Assembly (NCBI RefSeq): GCF_003853645.1
Contig: NZ_QTPO01000022.1
Coordinates: 60,580-124,579 of the forward strand
Direction: 5' to 3'
Source of the DNA: Burkholderia sp. Bp9143
GTDB taxonomy: Bacteria > Pseudomonadota > Gammaproteobacteria > Burkholderiales > Burkholderiaceae
Length of the DNA: 64,000 nt
Of this stretch, positions 52,868 through 62,271 are shown in pieces. The notes under the pieces are model-generated. The model saw only the letters and a list, made by a program, of their open reading frames with translations, was not told where the DNA came from and did no database searches. Position 1 is the first letter of the stretch, and each line of letters starts with the position of its first letter. Position numbers and translations under genes: made by a program.

Positions 52868-54229
52868 TCACTCGCGCCCACCCGGAATCCACGACGTGCC
52901 GGCAAGCGGCACCCGCGCCATTCCGGCCGCCTCGACCGTCAGCGCGACGAGATCTTCGCGCTCGAGGTGGTGCACGTTCTGCTTGCCGCATGCGCGTGCG
53001 ATGGTCGTCAGCTCCATGTTCAGCGTCTTCAGGTAGTTCCGCACGCGACGCGCGCCCTCTTCCGGTTCGAGACGCTTTTCCAGGACTGCGTCCTGCGTCG
53101 TCACGCCGACCGGGCACTTGCCGGTGTGGCAGTGGTGACAGAAACCCGGCGACGTATGGAGTGCCGCATAATCGGCCACGGCCGAATGCAGCATGCCGTC
53201 CTGGAAGTAGGACTCGCTGTTGCAACCGAGCGCCATCAGGACCCCCTGGCCGATCGCGACGGCATCCGCGCCGAGTGCGAGCGCCTTCGCGACATCCGCC
53301 CCCGTGCGGATACCACCCGATACGATCAGTTGAACCTGCCCCTTCATGTTCAGGTCCTCGAGCGCATCGACGGCCTGGCGAACCGCCGCCAGCGTCGGGA
53401 TGCCGACGTTCTCGATGAAGCAAGTCTGGGTCGCTGCCGTGCCGCCCTGCATGCCATCGACCACGACGACATCCGCACCCGCATGCACCGCGAGCTTCAC
53501 GTCGTTGAACGTGCGTGTTGCCCCGACCTTCACGTAGATCGGCTTTTCCCAGTCGGTGATCTCGCGCAGTTCCTGGATCTTGATCGCGAGATCGTCCGGG
53601 CCGGTCCAGTCCGGATGGCGGCTTGCCGAGCGCTGGTCGACGCCAGCCGGCAGCGTGCGCATCGAGGCCACGCGCGGATTGACCTTCTGCCCGAGCAGCA
53701 TGCCGCCACCGCCCGGTTTAGCGCCTTGCCCGATCACGACCTCGATCGCATCCGCACGACGCACGTCGTCGGGATTGAACCCGTAGCGCGACGGCAGGCA
53801 CTGGTAGACCAGCGTCTTCGACGAACTGCGCTCTTCCTGCGTCATCCCGCCGTCACCGGTCGTCGTCGACGTACCCACCTCCGTGGCTGCACGGCCGAGC
53901 GCTTCCTTGACGTTCGCCGAGAGCGCGCCGAAGCTCATCCCCGCCACGGTGATCGGGATGTCGAGCACGACGGGCTTCTTTGCGAAGCGCGTGCCAAGTA
54001 CGGTCTGCGACGTGCACTTCTCGCGATAACCTTCGAGCGGATAGCGCGACAGCGACGCGCCGAGGAACAGCAGATCGTCGAAATGCGGCACGCGACGCTT
54101 TGCGCCCAGACCACGGATCTCGTATAAACCGCGTTGAGCGGCCGTGTGGATGTAATCGATCGTCTTGCGGTCGTAGCCGTACGACTCTTCCTGCTGCAAG
54201 CGGGCGAAATGAATGGGTTTGACTTCCAT
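52868..54229 (-). CDS. glxD: FMN-binding glutamate synthase-like subunit (GlxD/MgsC)
   Basis: A 453-residue protein that equals the FMN/iron-sulfur central part of glutamate synthase. VAGMSFGALSANVKEALGRA and the IGQGAKPGGGGMLLGQKV barrel loop are followed by VVDGMQGGTAATQTCF and IVSGGIRTGADVAKALALGA for FMN. CHHCHTGKCPVGVTT holds the [3Fe-4S] cysteines. Such split glutamate synthases (GlxBCD, MgsABC) make N-methylglutamate from glutamate and methylamine, or do related transfers. It is third of three glx genes. Confidence 0.9.
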   Translation of the reverse strand: MEVKPIHFARLQQEESYGYDRKTIDYIHTAAQRGLYEIRGLGAKRRVPHFDDLLFLGASLSRYPLEGYREKCTSQTVLGTRFAKKPVVLDIPITVAGMSFGALSANVKEALGRAATEVGTSTTTGDGGMTQEERSSSKTLVYQCLPSRYGFNPDDVRRADAIEVVIGQGAKPGGGGMLLGQKVNPRVASMRTLPAGVDQRSASRHPDWTGPDDLAIKIQELREITDWEKPIYVKVGATRTFNDVKLAVHAGADVVVVDGMQGGTAATQTCFIENVGIPTLAAVRQAVDALEDLNMKGQVQLIVSGGIRTGADVAKALALGADAVAIGQGVLMALGCNSESYFQDGMLHSAVADYAALHTSPGFCHHCHTGKCPVGVTTQDAVLEKRLEPEEGARRVRNYLKTLNMELTTIARACGKQNVHHLEREDLVALTVEAAGMARVPLAGTSWIPGGRE

Positions 54230-54254
54230 GGCGTTTTCTCGATGGAGCGTGGAT

Positions 54255-54944
54255 TCAATATTCCTGGTTCGCGTCGGCGTTCCAGTGGTAGAGCGTGCGG
54301 GCCGAAGCGATGCGCTTGAACGCACGCGGATCGTGGTCGAGCCCGGCCGCGTCGAGCAGCGCCGCGACGGCGCTGACGTCGGCGTCGGCCATTGGCTCGA
54401 ACTGCGCGTCCGCGCCGAGCGACTTCACGTCGCCCTTCACGTAGAGCACGGCTTCATACAACGAATCGCCGAGCGCATCGCCCGCGTCGCCGCAAATCAC
54501 CATGCGGCCGGCCTGGGCCATGAATGCGGAGAAGCTGCCCACCGAACCGCCGACGACGATGTCGCCGCCCTTCAGCGAGATACCGCAACGCAACCCCGCA
54601 TCGCCGTCGATCACGAGCAGCCCGCCGTGCGCGGATGCGCCCGCGCCGTTCGACGCGAAGCCCTTCACGTGCACCTTGCCGCTCATCATGTTTTCCGCGA
54701 CGCCCGTACCGGCGCTGCCCTCGATGACGATCGTCGCGCGCTTGTTCATGCCGCCGGCGTAATAGCCGGCGTGGCCATCGATCGTCACGGTCACGTCGGC
54801 ATCGACGCCGACCGCGATGTTGTGCGCGCCGTTCGGCGAGGCCACGACGACCGCCTGGCCGGCGAGCACGTCCGCACTGCCATGCAGGTACTGATTGACG
54901 TCCCGGACAGTTGCGCTGTCCAGGTCGAATGTCATGCGTTCCAT
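54255..54944 (-). CDS. glxC: Glutamate synthase C-terminal-like subunit (GlxC/MgsB)
   Basis: A 229-residue protein made of the right-handed beta-helix of the glutamate synthase alpha C-terminal domain. Repeated Gly strands such as GHAGYYAGGMNKRATIVIEG and GGDIVVGGSVGSFSAFMAQA are visible. It is structural and holds the other two subunits together. The ATG at 54944 follows GAGGAG and overlaps the 3' end of glxB by 13 bases. Confidence 0.9.
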   Translation of the reverse strand: MERMTFDLDSATVRDVNQYLHGSADVLAGQAVVVASPNGAHNIAVGVDADVTVTIDGHAGYYAGGMNKRATIVIEGSAGTGVAENMMSGKVHVKGFASNGAGASAHGGLLVIDGDAGLRCGISLKGGDIVVGGSVGSFSAFMAQAGRMVICGDAGDALGDSLYEAVLYVKGDVKSLGADAQFEPMADADVSAVAALLDAAGLDHDPRAFKRIASARTLYHWNADANQEY

Positions 54945-55840
54945 ACGTACATCTCCTCGGGTGCGGGTTCGAATACCTTGGCGTTCTTGATGTCGGGCAG
55001 ATGCGCAAGCGAGCGGAACTCCGACGCGATTGCGACGTAGTCGTCGTTCTCGGCGACGACGGCCGGCTTGCACGCGAACGGGTCGCGAATCAGCGCCAGC
55101 TCGGTCGGCGTACCCATCAGGAACGTGTAGAAGCCGTCGAGCTCCTCGAAGCCCTTCTGCAGCGCGACGGGAAGCGTGTCGCCCTCGCGCAGCCGCCATT
55201 CGAGGAAGCGGCACGCCGCCTCGGTGTCGTTGTCGGTATCGAAGTGAATGCCCTTCGGCTCGAGTTTCCGGCGCACGCCGTAGGGGTTCGACAGCGAGCC
55301 GTTGTGGACCAGGCAGAAATCCTCGCCGGCCGTAAACGGATGCGCGCGATCCGGAGTCACGGCGGACTCCGTCGCCATCCGTGTATGGCCGACCAGGTGC
55401 GAACCCTTGAGGCCGCCGAACGCATAACGTGCGGCGATGTCCGCGGGCAGCCCGATGTCCTTGTACAGGTCGATCGAGCGCCCGGCCGACAGCACGTATA
55501 CGTGCGGGTAGTGCTCGCTCAGCCAGTGCCTGACCGTATCGGCCTGCGCGTGGACGGTCAGCACCGCGTGGTTCCCCTTTGCATCGACGCGCGCCGCCGC
55601 ATCGACGGACGCCTTCAGCCGGTCGAGCAGCACATCCCACGGGAAATGCTCACCTTCATCCGTAAAGCCCGAGTACAAGCTCAGCTTGCGCTGGTCCGGC
55701 TCGACCACGTCGCCGAACACCGCGAGACCAGCCGAGTCCGGGCCCCGTTCGGTCATGCCGATCAGCATCGGCACCATCAGCTCGCCGAGCCGGTCACGCA
55801 ACGCCGGTGTCTTGACCAGCAATCCTACGATTCCACACAT
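54932..55840 (-). CDS. glxB: Class II glutamine amidotransferase subunit (GlxB/MgsA)
   Basis: A 302-residue Ntn-hydrolase. The catalytic nucleophile is Cys2 (MCGIVGLL), followed by GHTRMATESAVTPDRAHPF and FCLVHNGSLSNP, the glutamine-binding signatures. Together with GlxC and GlxD it gives a complete glutamate-synthase-like enzyme on separate chains. It is downstream of glnT with 12 bases between. Confidence 0.92.
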   Translation of the reverse strand: MCGIVGLLVKTPALRDRLGELMVPMLIGMTERGPDSAGLAVFGDVVEPDQRKLSLYSGFTDEGEHFPWDVLLDRLKASVDAAARVDAKGNHAVLTVHAQADTVRHWLSEHYPHVYVLSAGRSIDLYKDIGLPADIAARYAFGGLKGSHLVGHTRMATESAVTPDRAHPFTAGEDFCLVHNGSLSNPYGVRRKLEPKGIHFDTDNDTEAACRFLEWRLREGDTLPVALQKGFEELDGFYTFLMGTPTELALIRDPFACKPAVVAENDDYVAIASEFRSLAHLPDIKNAKVFEPAPEEMYVWNA

Positions 55841-55852
55841 GTTGCTTGCTCC

Positions 55853-57241
55853 TCAGAAAAATTCGACGTACTGCTTGATTTCCCAGTCCGATACGTGGCG
55901 CATGTATTCCAGCCACTCCATCCGCTTGAGCTTGAGGAATTCGTTGACCACCGGCCCGAGCGCATCGCGGATCGTCCGATCGGCTTCGAGCGCATCGAGT
56001 GCCTCGCCGAGGTTCTGCGGCAGCACGCCGATGCCGTGTTCGCGGAGTTTCTGCGCGGGCCACTCATACAGGTTCTCGTTCGCGGGCGCCCCCGGCGACA
56101 GGTCACGGTCGATGCCGTCGAGCCCGGCGGCGATCACGGCTGCCGTCGCGAGATACGGATTGCATGCGCCGTCCGGCAGACGCAGCTCGATCCGGCCGCC
56201 TGGCATGCGCACCATCGTCGATCGATTGTTGTCGCCATAGCTGATGTAGGCCGGCGCCCAGGTCGCGCCGGTCAGCGAGCGCCCGACGACGAGACGCTTG
56301 TACGAGTTCACCGTCGGGTTGCAAAGCGCCGTCAGCGCGGGCGCGTGCGCGAGCAGGCCCGCCGTGAACCGGTAACCGAGTGCCGACAGGCCCATGCCGA
56401 GCGCATCGCCGTCGTCGGCAAACAGGTTGCGCTTGCCGTCGCCGATCGACATGTGCATGTGCATGCCGTTGCCCGGGCGGTTTGCGAATGGCTTCGGCAT
56501 GAACGAACAGATCATTCCGAGCTCGTTCGCGATTTCCGACGCGGCCATCTTGAAGAACACGTAGTGATCGCACGACGTCAGGCAATCGGTGTACGTGTAG
56601 TTGATCTCGAACTGCCCGTTCGCATCCTCGTGATCGATCTGGTAGACGTCGATGCCGACCGCGCGCAGCGATTCGGTGAGCTTTTCCAGGAACACACGCG
56701 TGCGGGACAGCCCCTTGTAGTCGTAGCAGGGCTTCGCCAGCGTATCGCTCGGGTCGCAAGGCTCGAGCACGCCCGACACCGAACGCTTCAACAGCGAAAA
56801 TTCGGGCTCGAGACCGGTAAAAAGCGTCCATCCGCGCTCGGTCAGGCGGGCAACCTGCTTCTTCAGCGTCACCCGCGAATCGAACACCCACGGTGCGCCG
56901 TCCACGTGACCGTCGCAAGCGATCCGCGCGAGTCCGGACTGCCACGGCACCGGCGTCAGCGTCGCAAGATCGCCGACCGCCATGTAGTCCGGCCCGTTCG
57001 GCTCGATACCGACCCCCCAGATCGCGAAGCCCGCAAAGCCGGCCCCCGCGGTCAGCACGCTGTTCAGATGCGCGACCGGCACCGACTTCGCCTTGGCCAC
57101 GCCGTGAATGTCGACGAATTGGGCGAGCACATACTTGACGCCGTGTTGCGTAAGGTATGTCTGCGCTTCGTCTACCGAATCGAAGCGGGGTACGCTTCCG
57201 AGCGCGTTGACCGGCAACTGGCTCGTATCGTTCAGGTTCAT
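55853..57241 (-). CDS. glnT: Type III glutamine synthetase / gamma-glutamylmethylamide synthetase-like (GlnT)
   Basis: A 462-residue ligase of the GlnT/GmaS family. It has a beta-grasp start ([20 protein letters not shown]), metal-site acids in [27 protein letters not shown] and [10 protein letters not shown], and [18 protein letters not shown] of the glutamate site. It joins glutamate with ammonia or with methylamine at ATP cost; the family cannot be split by eye. Its link to glxBCD favours an amine such as methylamine. AAGGAGAG lies just before the ATG at 57241. It is divergent from the XRE-cupin gene. Confidence 0.88.
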   Translation of the reverse strand: MNLNDTSQLPVNALGSVPRFDSVDEAQTYLTQHGVKYVLAQFVDIHGVAKAKSVPVAHLNSVLTAGAGFAGFAIWGVGIEPNGPDYMAVGDLATLTPVPWQSGLARIACDGHVDGAPWVFDSRVTLKKQVARLTERGWTLFTGLEPEFSLLKRSVSGVLEPCDPSDTLAKPCYDYKGLSRTRVFLEKLTESLRAVGIDVYQIDHEDANGQFEINYTYTDCLTSCDHYVFFKMAASEIANELGMICSFMPKPFANRPGNGMHMHMSIGDGKRNLFADDGDALGMGLSALGYRFTAGLLAHAPALTALCNPTVNSYKRLVVGRSLTGATWAPAYISYGDNNRSTMVRMPGGRIELRLPDGACNPYLATAAVIAAGLDGIDRDLSPGAPANENLYEWPAQKLREHGIGVLPQNLGEALDALEADRTIRDALGPVVNEFLKLKRMEWLEYMRHVSDWEIKQYVEFF

Positions 57242-57371
57242 CGTCTCTCCTTGCAACTGCTTCGTTCACTGGTTTGAGGAATCCGCCCGACTGACGAGCG
57301 ACCCAACTGCGCGACATGAGCAAGCACCGCGTCCGGTACGCTGCAACCACGCCGTCAACATGCGGAGAGAT

Positions 57372-57391
57372 TTATTGTTATGAAACAATAA
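57372..57391. promoter_or_regulatory. Perfect 8-4-8 palindromic operator
   Basis: TTATTGTT-ATGA-AACAATAA lies in the divergent region of glnT and the XRE-cupin gene, 100 bases before the latter and 131 bases before the former. XRE-cupin proteins bind such AT-rich palindromes, so this is probably its operator. Confidence 0.7.
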
Positions 57392-57490
57392 TTCCCCATA
57401 TGAAACTCACGGTGCGCATGCCGGCGTTGCCTGCCGTGCCGGCGCGCACGCCGCAATCTGCTACTCTTGCCCCTTTTGCCGAGGTCGACG

Positions 57491-58093
57491 ATGCATACCG
57501 CTGACGACAGCAAGACACCGCTCGAACGCTATCTCGGGTCGACCATTCGCGAGCTTCGCCAGCGCCATGGCCTGACCATCGCCCAGGTCGCCGAACAGGC
57601 CGGCATCAGCCGCGGCATGCTGTCGAAGATCGAAAACGCGCAGACCTCGACCGGCCTCGACGTCCTCCACCGGATTGCCCAGGCGCTCGGCGTCTCCATG
57701 GCCGTCCTGTTCCGCAACTTCGACGTCCCGCAAGGCGGCGCCCAGCTCGTGAAAAAAGGCGCCGGGATGGAAGTGGTCCGCAAAGGGACGAAAAGCGGCC
57801 ACACCTACCATCTGCTTGCCTACGACCAGGGTCCTCGCAAAACATTCGAGCCGTTCCTGATCACGATGGAGGACCAGGCGGAACGCTTTCCCGTGTTCGA
57901 GCATCCCGGCACCGAGTTCATCCACATGCTCAAGGGCGTGATCGAATACCGGCACGGTCAACAGACCTACATCCTGCATCCCGGCGACACCCTGACGTTC
58001 CGCGGCGACGTACCGCACGGCCCCGAACGCCTGATCAAGACCCCGATCCAGTTCCTGTCGATCTTCGTCTACGGACAACCTGCCGACGAATAA
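57491..58093 (+). CDS. XRE-cupin transcriptional regulator
   Basis: A 200-residue regulator. The XRE helix-turn-helix is at about residues 17-72 (LRQRHGLTIAQVAEQAGISR). The C-terminal cupin is at about 120-195 (HPGTEFIHMLKGVIEYRHGQ and HPGDTLTFRGDVPHGPERLI). This family (PuuR/SutR-like) commonly represses polyamine or amino acid use genes and senses the small substrate in the cupin. Divergent from glnT, it is the likely controller of glnT-glxBCD. Confidence 0.9.
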   Translation: MHTADDSKTPLERYLGSTIRELRQRHGLTIAQVAEQAGISRGMLSKIENAQTSTGLDVLHRIAQALGVSMAVLFRNFDVPQGGAQLVKKGAGMEVVRKGTKSGHTYHLLAYDQGPRKTFEPFLITMEDQAERFPVFEHPGTEFIHMLKGVIEYRHGQQTYILHPGDTLTFRGDVPHGPERLIKTPIQFLSIFVYGQPADE

Positions 58094-58131
58094 GCATCCC
58101 GTCACGGGAGATAACGCAAGCCTCGTGCCAG

Positions 58132-58168
58132 GTTTATCTACAGGAATCAAAGATTCCCATGGATAAAC
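58132..58168. repeat. Nested inverted repeat
   Basis: GTTTATC (58132-58138) pairs with GATAAAC (58162-58168), and inside that GGAATC (58143-58148) pairs with GATTCC (58152-58157) over an AAA loop. It lies 39 bases past the XRE-cupin stop. It may act as a transcript end or RNA-stability hairpin. Confidence 0.6.
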
Positions 58169-58264
58169 ACTCCGGGCGAAACGGCACCTGTATGTCATCC
58201 GGTGCGCGCCGACCTCTTGCGTGTTACGGGTGCGGTTCCACGCCACTTTCGGTGCAGCGTCGCA

Positions 58265-58299
58265 CTGATACGGGAACCGCGGTTACGAAGATGTATCAG
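58265..58299. terminator. Inverted repeat at the 3' end of the N-formylglutamate amidohydrolase gene
   Basis: CTGATAC and GTATCAG (7 bp, perfect) flank a perfect AACCGCGGTT palindrome (58275-58284). It lies 7 bases beyond the stop of the minus-strand gene. There is no T run. Confidence 0.45.
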
Positions 58300-58305
58300 T
58301 GATCC

Positions 58306-59115
58306 TTATGCTGCGACTGTCGGCAGCGCTGCCAACGCATCCAGTGCCGCGCTGATCATCCGGCGCACCGTGGGCTGCACGAGCGCCGCGCGCGCGGGGT
58401 CGTATGCAAACGGAAAAGCTTCGTTCATGTACGTCGACTGGCACATCTCCAGCTGGATCGCGTGCACGCCCTGCGATGGCCTGCCGAACGAGCGGGTAAT
58501 GAAGCCGCCCTTGAAACGGCCATTGGCAACCGACGTGAACGGGCTTGCCGCGGCCTCGCGTTCGACCGCGGCCTGTACGGACGGCGCGACGGTCCGGCCG
58601 TCCCGCGTGCCGATGTTCAGGTCGGGCAGCTTGCCGTCGAACAGCCGCGGCAGCGTGCTTGCGATCGAGTGCGCTTCCCAGAGAAGCACGTTCCCGTGAC
58701 GCTCGCGCAACCGCGCCAGCTCGGCCGCCAGTGTCGTGTGGTACGGCTGCCAGTACGCGCCGACCCGGCGGCCCTTCTCGGCCGCATCCGGTTCGCATCC
58801 CTCTCGATAGACCGGCTCGCCTCGAAACGTTTCGGTCGGACACAGGCCCGTCGTCGTCTGGCCGGGGTACAGGCTCTCGTCGTCCGGCGGACGATTGAGG
58901 TCGATTACGTAACGCGATAGCGTCGCGCCGAGCACCGTCGCGCCGAGCGTCGTCGCGAACGCATACAGGCGATCGAGGTGCCAGTCCGTGTCGGCAAGCG
59001 TCAGCGCGCGATCGGTGTACGCATCGCGCAACGGCGCGGGTATCGCCGTTCCGAGGTGGGGAATCGAAATCAGCAGCGGCGCATCGCCGCGTTGCAGCGT
59101 GTATAGGTCACTCAT
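58306..59115 (-). CDS. N-formylglutamate amidohydrolase (HutG family)
   Basis: A 269-residue zinc hydrolase that turns N-formylglutamate to glutamate and formate. It carries LLISIPHLGTAIPAPLRDAY (ligand His), DTDWHLDRLYAFA (second metal region), LSRYVIDLNRPPDDESLYPG, VLLWEAHSIAS and NGRFKGGFITRSFG, all typical of the family. There are no hutH, hutU or hutI genes here, so it is not in a histidine operon. Perhaps the source of the substrate is the amine/formaldehyde path suggested by its neighbours. Confidence 0.9.
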   Translation of the reverse strand: MSDLYTLQRGDAPLLISIPHLGTAIPAPLRDAYTDRALTLADTDWHLDRLYAFATTLGATVLGATLSRYVIDLNRPPDDESLYPGQTTTGLCPTETFRGEPVYREGCEPDAAEKGRRVGAYWQPYHTTLAAELARLRERHGNVLLWEAHSIASTLPRLFDGKLPDLNIGTRDGRTVAPSVQAAVEREAAASPFTSVANGRFKGGFITRSFGRPSQGVHAIQLEMCQSTYMNEAFPFAYDPARAALVQPTVRRMISAALDALAALPTVAA

Positions 59116-59132
59116 CGAGGGTTCCGTACGAA

Positions 59133-60098
59133 TCAAAGCAATGCATCTTCGGGTAACTGCGGCACGGCGCGCGCGAGCGCGGGCCGGATCGAATGATCGA
59201 GCACGGATCGCGTCAGATCGACGATCTCCGTGACGAAGTCCTCCCACTCGCCCTGCCGATGCAGGAGAAAGAAATCGCGCCGGCCGAGCCGGCCGGACGG
59301 CAACGGCAGGACGGCAATGTCGCCGAGATAATGTCGCGCCTGCCACAGGCACAGCGGTGTCGAGATCGCGAAACCGAGCCGCGCTGCAACCAGGCTCAGC
59401 AGCGGATCAGTCGCGTCGAATTCGAAGCGCCTCGGGCTGTCGATGCCGAGGTGACGTGCGAACCGCTCCACCTGCTGGCCGATCACGGACCGCGCCGTGT
59501 AACGGATCAGCGGCATTTCGGCGGCCAGCGTCCGCCAGTCGGCCTTCGGGCGACCGGCCACATGCGCGCGCGCGACGACCACGACAAACGCTTCCGAGAA
59601 CAACGGCACCTCGACGATGCGCGCATCGCTGACCGTGGTTTGCGTGCACACGGCGACGTCGATTTCCCGGTCATGCAATTGCTTGCTCAAGCCCGGCGTG
59701 ATCCCGGACCACATCGAAATCTGCCTCGACGCGCCCGACACCGCGCGGATCAGTTCCGGTCCGACCGTCGCCGCGAACGAATCGACACAGCCGAGCCTCA
59801 CCGGCAGGCGCCCCGCGTCGGACGCATCGCCGACGCGCGTGCTGACCATTTGCGCATGCTCGAGCAGCGGGCCGGCCAGCTCGAGCAGGGCCCGGCCGGC
59901 GATATTGGGGCGCGGCGGGCGACTCTCGCGATCGAACAGCACCGTCCCCTGCTCGCGCTCCAGCGCGGAAACAGCCTGGCTGATCGCGCTCTGGCTCACA
60001 CCGATGCGCCTGGACGCACCGGTCATCGAACCGGTTTCGCACACGGCGACGAATGCCTGCAGGGCACGCAGGTCGATTGGCGATGGGGTGCGTCGCAT
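59133..60098 (-). CDS. LysR family transcriptional regulator
   Basis: A 321-residue LysR protein. The helix-turn-helix is at about residues 21-41 (GSMTGASRRIGVSQSAISQA), and the effector domain starts near LPVRLGCVDSFAATVGPELI. It is divergent from the FAD dehydrogenase gene. A T-N11-A site (ATAAG-TTTGC-CTAAT) is in the gap. It lies just upstream of the amidohydrolase on the same strand (18-base gap), so it could be co-transcribed with it. Confidence 0.9.
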   Translation of the reverse strand: MRRTPSPIDLRALQAFVAVCETGSMTGASRRIGVSQSAISQAVSALEREQGTVLFDRESRPPRPNIAGRALLELAGPLLEHAQMVSTRVGDASDAGRLPVRLGCVDSFAATVGPELIRAVSGASRQISMWSGITPGLSKQLHDREIDVAVCTQTTVSDARIVEVPLFSEAFVVVVARAHVAGRPKADWRTLAAEMPLIRYTARSVIGQQVERFARHLGIDSPRRFEFDATDPLLSLVAARLGFAISTPLCLWQARHYLGDIAVLPLPSGRLGRRDFFLLHRQGEWEDFVTEIVDLTRSVLDHSIRPALARAVPQLPEDALL

Positions 60099-60203
60099 AG
60101 TGGCTCCAGATGCCGAGGAGGACGGCCATTCCGCCAATACGCGACGAATGGTGCGCCGGTTCGGTTCACCCGGGTGCTGAATGAGCACTTCCGGGCACGT
60201 TGC

Positions 60204-60218
60204 ATAAGTTTGCCTAAT
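60204..60218. promoter_or_regulatory. LysR-type T-N11-A box
   Basis: ATAAG-TTTGC-CTAAT contains T60205 and A60217 with 11 bases between and weak dyad symmetry. It sits 62 bases before the FAD dehydrogenase gene, a normal location for LysR activation. Confidence 0.45.
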
Positions 60219-60279
60219 ACAAAATTCGATAGCATCACGACTCCCTAGAATCGGCTCGTCGTCTACCCAGAGGGAAACC

Positions 60280-61464
60280 ATGAGCCATTTCGACTTCATC
60301 GTGATCGGTGCCGGCGTGATCGGCACGTCGGTCGCGCATCATCTTGCGGCGCTCGGCGCCCGTAACGTCCTCGTCATCGAACGCGGCATGATCGGCGCAG
60401 GCACCACGTCGCAATCGTCCGGCCTGCTGCGCACGCATTACTCGGTCCGCCAGAACGTCGAGCTGGCGCGCGCGTCGTGGTGGGCCTTCAACAACTTCGC
60501 CGAATACGTCGGCGACGACGAGGCATCCTGCGGGCTCGTCAAGTGCGGCTACATGATCTGCGCGCCGGATGGGGACAAACTCGAGCCACTGCGCGCGTCG
60601 CTCGACGCGCAGCGGGCAATGGACATCGACGTACAACTGCTCGATCGGGACGACGCACGCGCACGCCTGCCGATCGCGCAGTTCGACGACGCGGCGCTGA
60701 TCGGCTTCGAACCGGAAGCCGGCTTCGCCGATGCTTACCTCGTCGCGACCAGCTTCGCGAAATCGGCACGCCGACGCGGCGTGAAAATTCTCGAGGGCAC
60801 GACCGTCACGGGCGTCGTGCGCGACGGTCGCCGCATCGTCGGCGTCGACACGAGCGCCGGCCACTTCACGTGCGGCACGCTGATCAGCACCCAGAATATC
60901 TGGACGCCGGAACTGTCCGGCTGGATCGACGTACCGCTGCCGGTCACGCCTGAGCGGCACACCGTGCTGGCACTCGAATGCGACGCAAGGTATTCGTTCC
61001 AGATGCCCGCATTCAAGGACCTCGGCTCGCCCGGCATGCTGTATTACCGCAGCTATGGCGGCAGCCAGATGCTGGTCTCCGAGGGCGTTGTCGGCGAAAC
61101 GCTGAACGCGCCTGAAACCGAACAGGGCGACATCTCTCTCGATTACGTCGCCGAAGTCGGCGCGCAGGTCGCAGAACGTTTTCCCGCCTACGAGACGGCC
61201 GGGCTCGCTTCGTCGTGGACCGGCGTCTACGACGTGACCCCCGACTGGAACCCCGTGCTCGGCAATGTCGGTGACATCGAAGGGCTCGTGGTCGGCTTCG
61301 GCTTCTCGGGCCACGGCTTCAAGCTGTCACCCGGTATCGGCAAGCTGCTCGCGCAGCATGCGCTCGGGCAGCCGACCGACGTGTCGCTCGCCCCTTACGC
61401 GCTCGAACGCTTTGCGACCGGCGCATTGCTCACCGGCAAGTACGGCCTCGGCGCCGTGTCCTGA
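60280..61464 (+). CDS. FAD-dependent amine/N-methylamino acid dehydrogenase (DAO family)
   Basis: A 394-residue flavoprotein of the sarcosine oxidase beta/dimethylglycine dehydrogenase kind. The FAD motif is FIVIGAGVIGTSVAHHLAAL (about residues 6-25), with GAGTTSQSSGLLRTHYSVRQ next. The end has TGVYDVTPDWNPVLGNVGDI and GFGFSGHGFKLSPGIGKLLA, as in N-methylamino acid oxidising enzymes. Because the next genes encode both ETF subunits and ETF-quinone oxidoreductase, it probably works as a dehydrogenase with ETF as acceptor, not an oxidase. Substrate not proven. Confidence 0.85.
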   Translation: MSHFDFIVIGAGVIGTSVAHHLAALGARNVLVIERGMIGAGTTSQSSGLLRTHYSVRQNVELARASWWAFNNFAEYVGDDEASCGLVKCGYMICAPDGDKLEPLRASLDAQRAMDIDVQLLDRDDARARLPIAQFDDAALIGFEPEAGFADAYLVATSFAKSARRRGVKILEGTTVTGVVRDGRRIVGVDTSAGHFTCGTLISTQNIWTPELSGWIDVPLPVTPERHTVLALECDARYSFQMPAFKDLGSPGMLYYRSYGGSQMLVSEGVVGETLNAPETEQGDISLDYVAEVGAQVAERFPAYETAGLASSWTGVYDVTPDWNPVLGNVGDIEGLVVGFGFSGHGFKLSPGIGKLLAQHALGQPTDVSLAPYALERFATGALLTGKYGLGAVS

Positions 61465-61491
61465 TTCACATCCATTCGACGAGACATTCCC

Positions 61492-62271
61492 ATGCCCCTG
61501 AAGATACTGGTGCCCGTCAAGCGCGTCGTCGATCCGAACGTGCGCGTGCGGGTCGGTTCGACCGGCTCGATCGAGACGACCGGCCTCAAGATGTCCATCA
61601 ACCCGTTCGACGAATGCGCGCTCGAAATGGCGGTGCGCCTGCGCGAAGCGGGTCACGCCGCGCAGGTGAGCATCATCACGTGCGGCCTGCCCGCCTGTCA
61701 GGACGTTCTGCGCACCGGTCTGGCCATGGGCGCCGACGACGCGATCCTGATCGACACCGGCGATGCCGCCGCGTCGCTCGACTCGCTAAGCGTCGCACGG
61801 CTGCTGCACGCCTACATCGGCACGTCGCCGTACGACCTCGTGCTCTGCGGCAAGCAGGCGATCGACGACGACACCGGCGGCGTCGCGCCAATGCTGGCCG
61901 GCCTGCTCGGCTGGCCGCAGGGACTCGACGCAACCGCGCTCGCGCCCGAAGGCGACGGCTGGCGCGTCACTTGCGGCGACGACAGCGGCACCGCGACCTG
62001 GCGACTGGCCGGACGCGCCGTCGTGAGCGCCGACCTGCGCCTGGCCGAACCGCGACGCGTGACGCTGCCGAGCATCGTCAAGGCAAAGCAGAAACCGCTT
62101 GCCGTCGTTCATGCCGCGCAATTCGCAGTCGATCTCGCGCCGTCGTCACGTGTGTCGCAACTGGACGAGCCGACCGTGCAGCGCGCAGGTCACCGTGTTG
62201 CCGATGTCGACGCGCTGATCGCCGCGCTCGCCGCACACAACGTCTTTGCCCATCAAGGAGTCTCGGCATGA
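61492..62271 (+). CDS. etfB: Electron transfer flavoprotein, beta subunit
   Basis: A 259-residue ETF beta subunit: KILVPVKRVVDPNVRVRVGS at the start, SINPFDECALEMAVRLREAG, then LVLCGKQAIDDDTGGVAPML for AMP and the family end RRVTLPSIVKAKQKPL. It starts 27 bases after the FAD dehydrogenase stop and overlaps etfA by 4 bases. Confidence 0.95.
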   Translation: MPLKILVPVKRVVDPNVRVRVGSTGSIETTGLKMSINPFDECALEMAVRLREAGHAAQVSIITCGLPACQDVLRTGLAMGADDAILIDTGDAAASLDSLSVARLLHAYIGTSPYDLVLCGKQAIDDDTGGVAPMLAGLLGWPQGLDATALAPEGDGWRVTCGDDSGTATWRLAGRAVVSADLRLAEPRRVTLPSIVKAKQKPLAVVHAAQFAVDLAPSSRVSQLDEPTVQRAGHRVADVDALIAALAAHNVFAHQGVSA

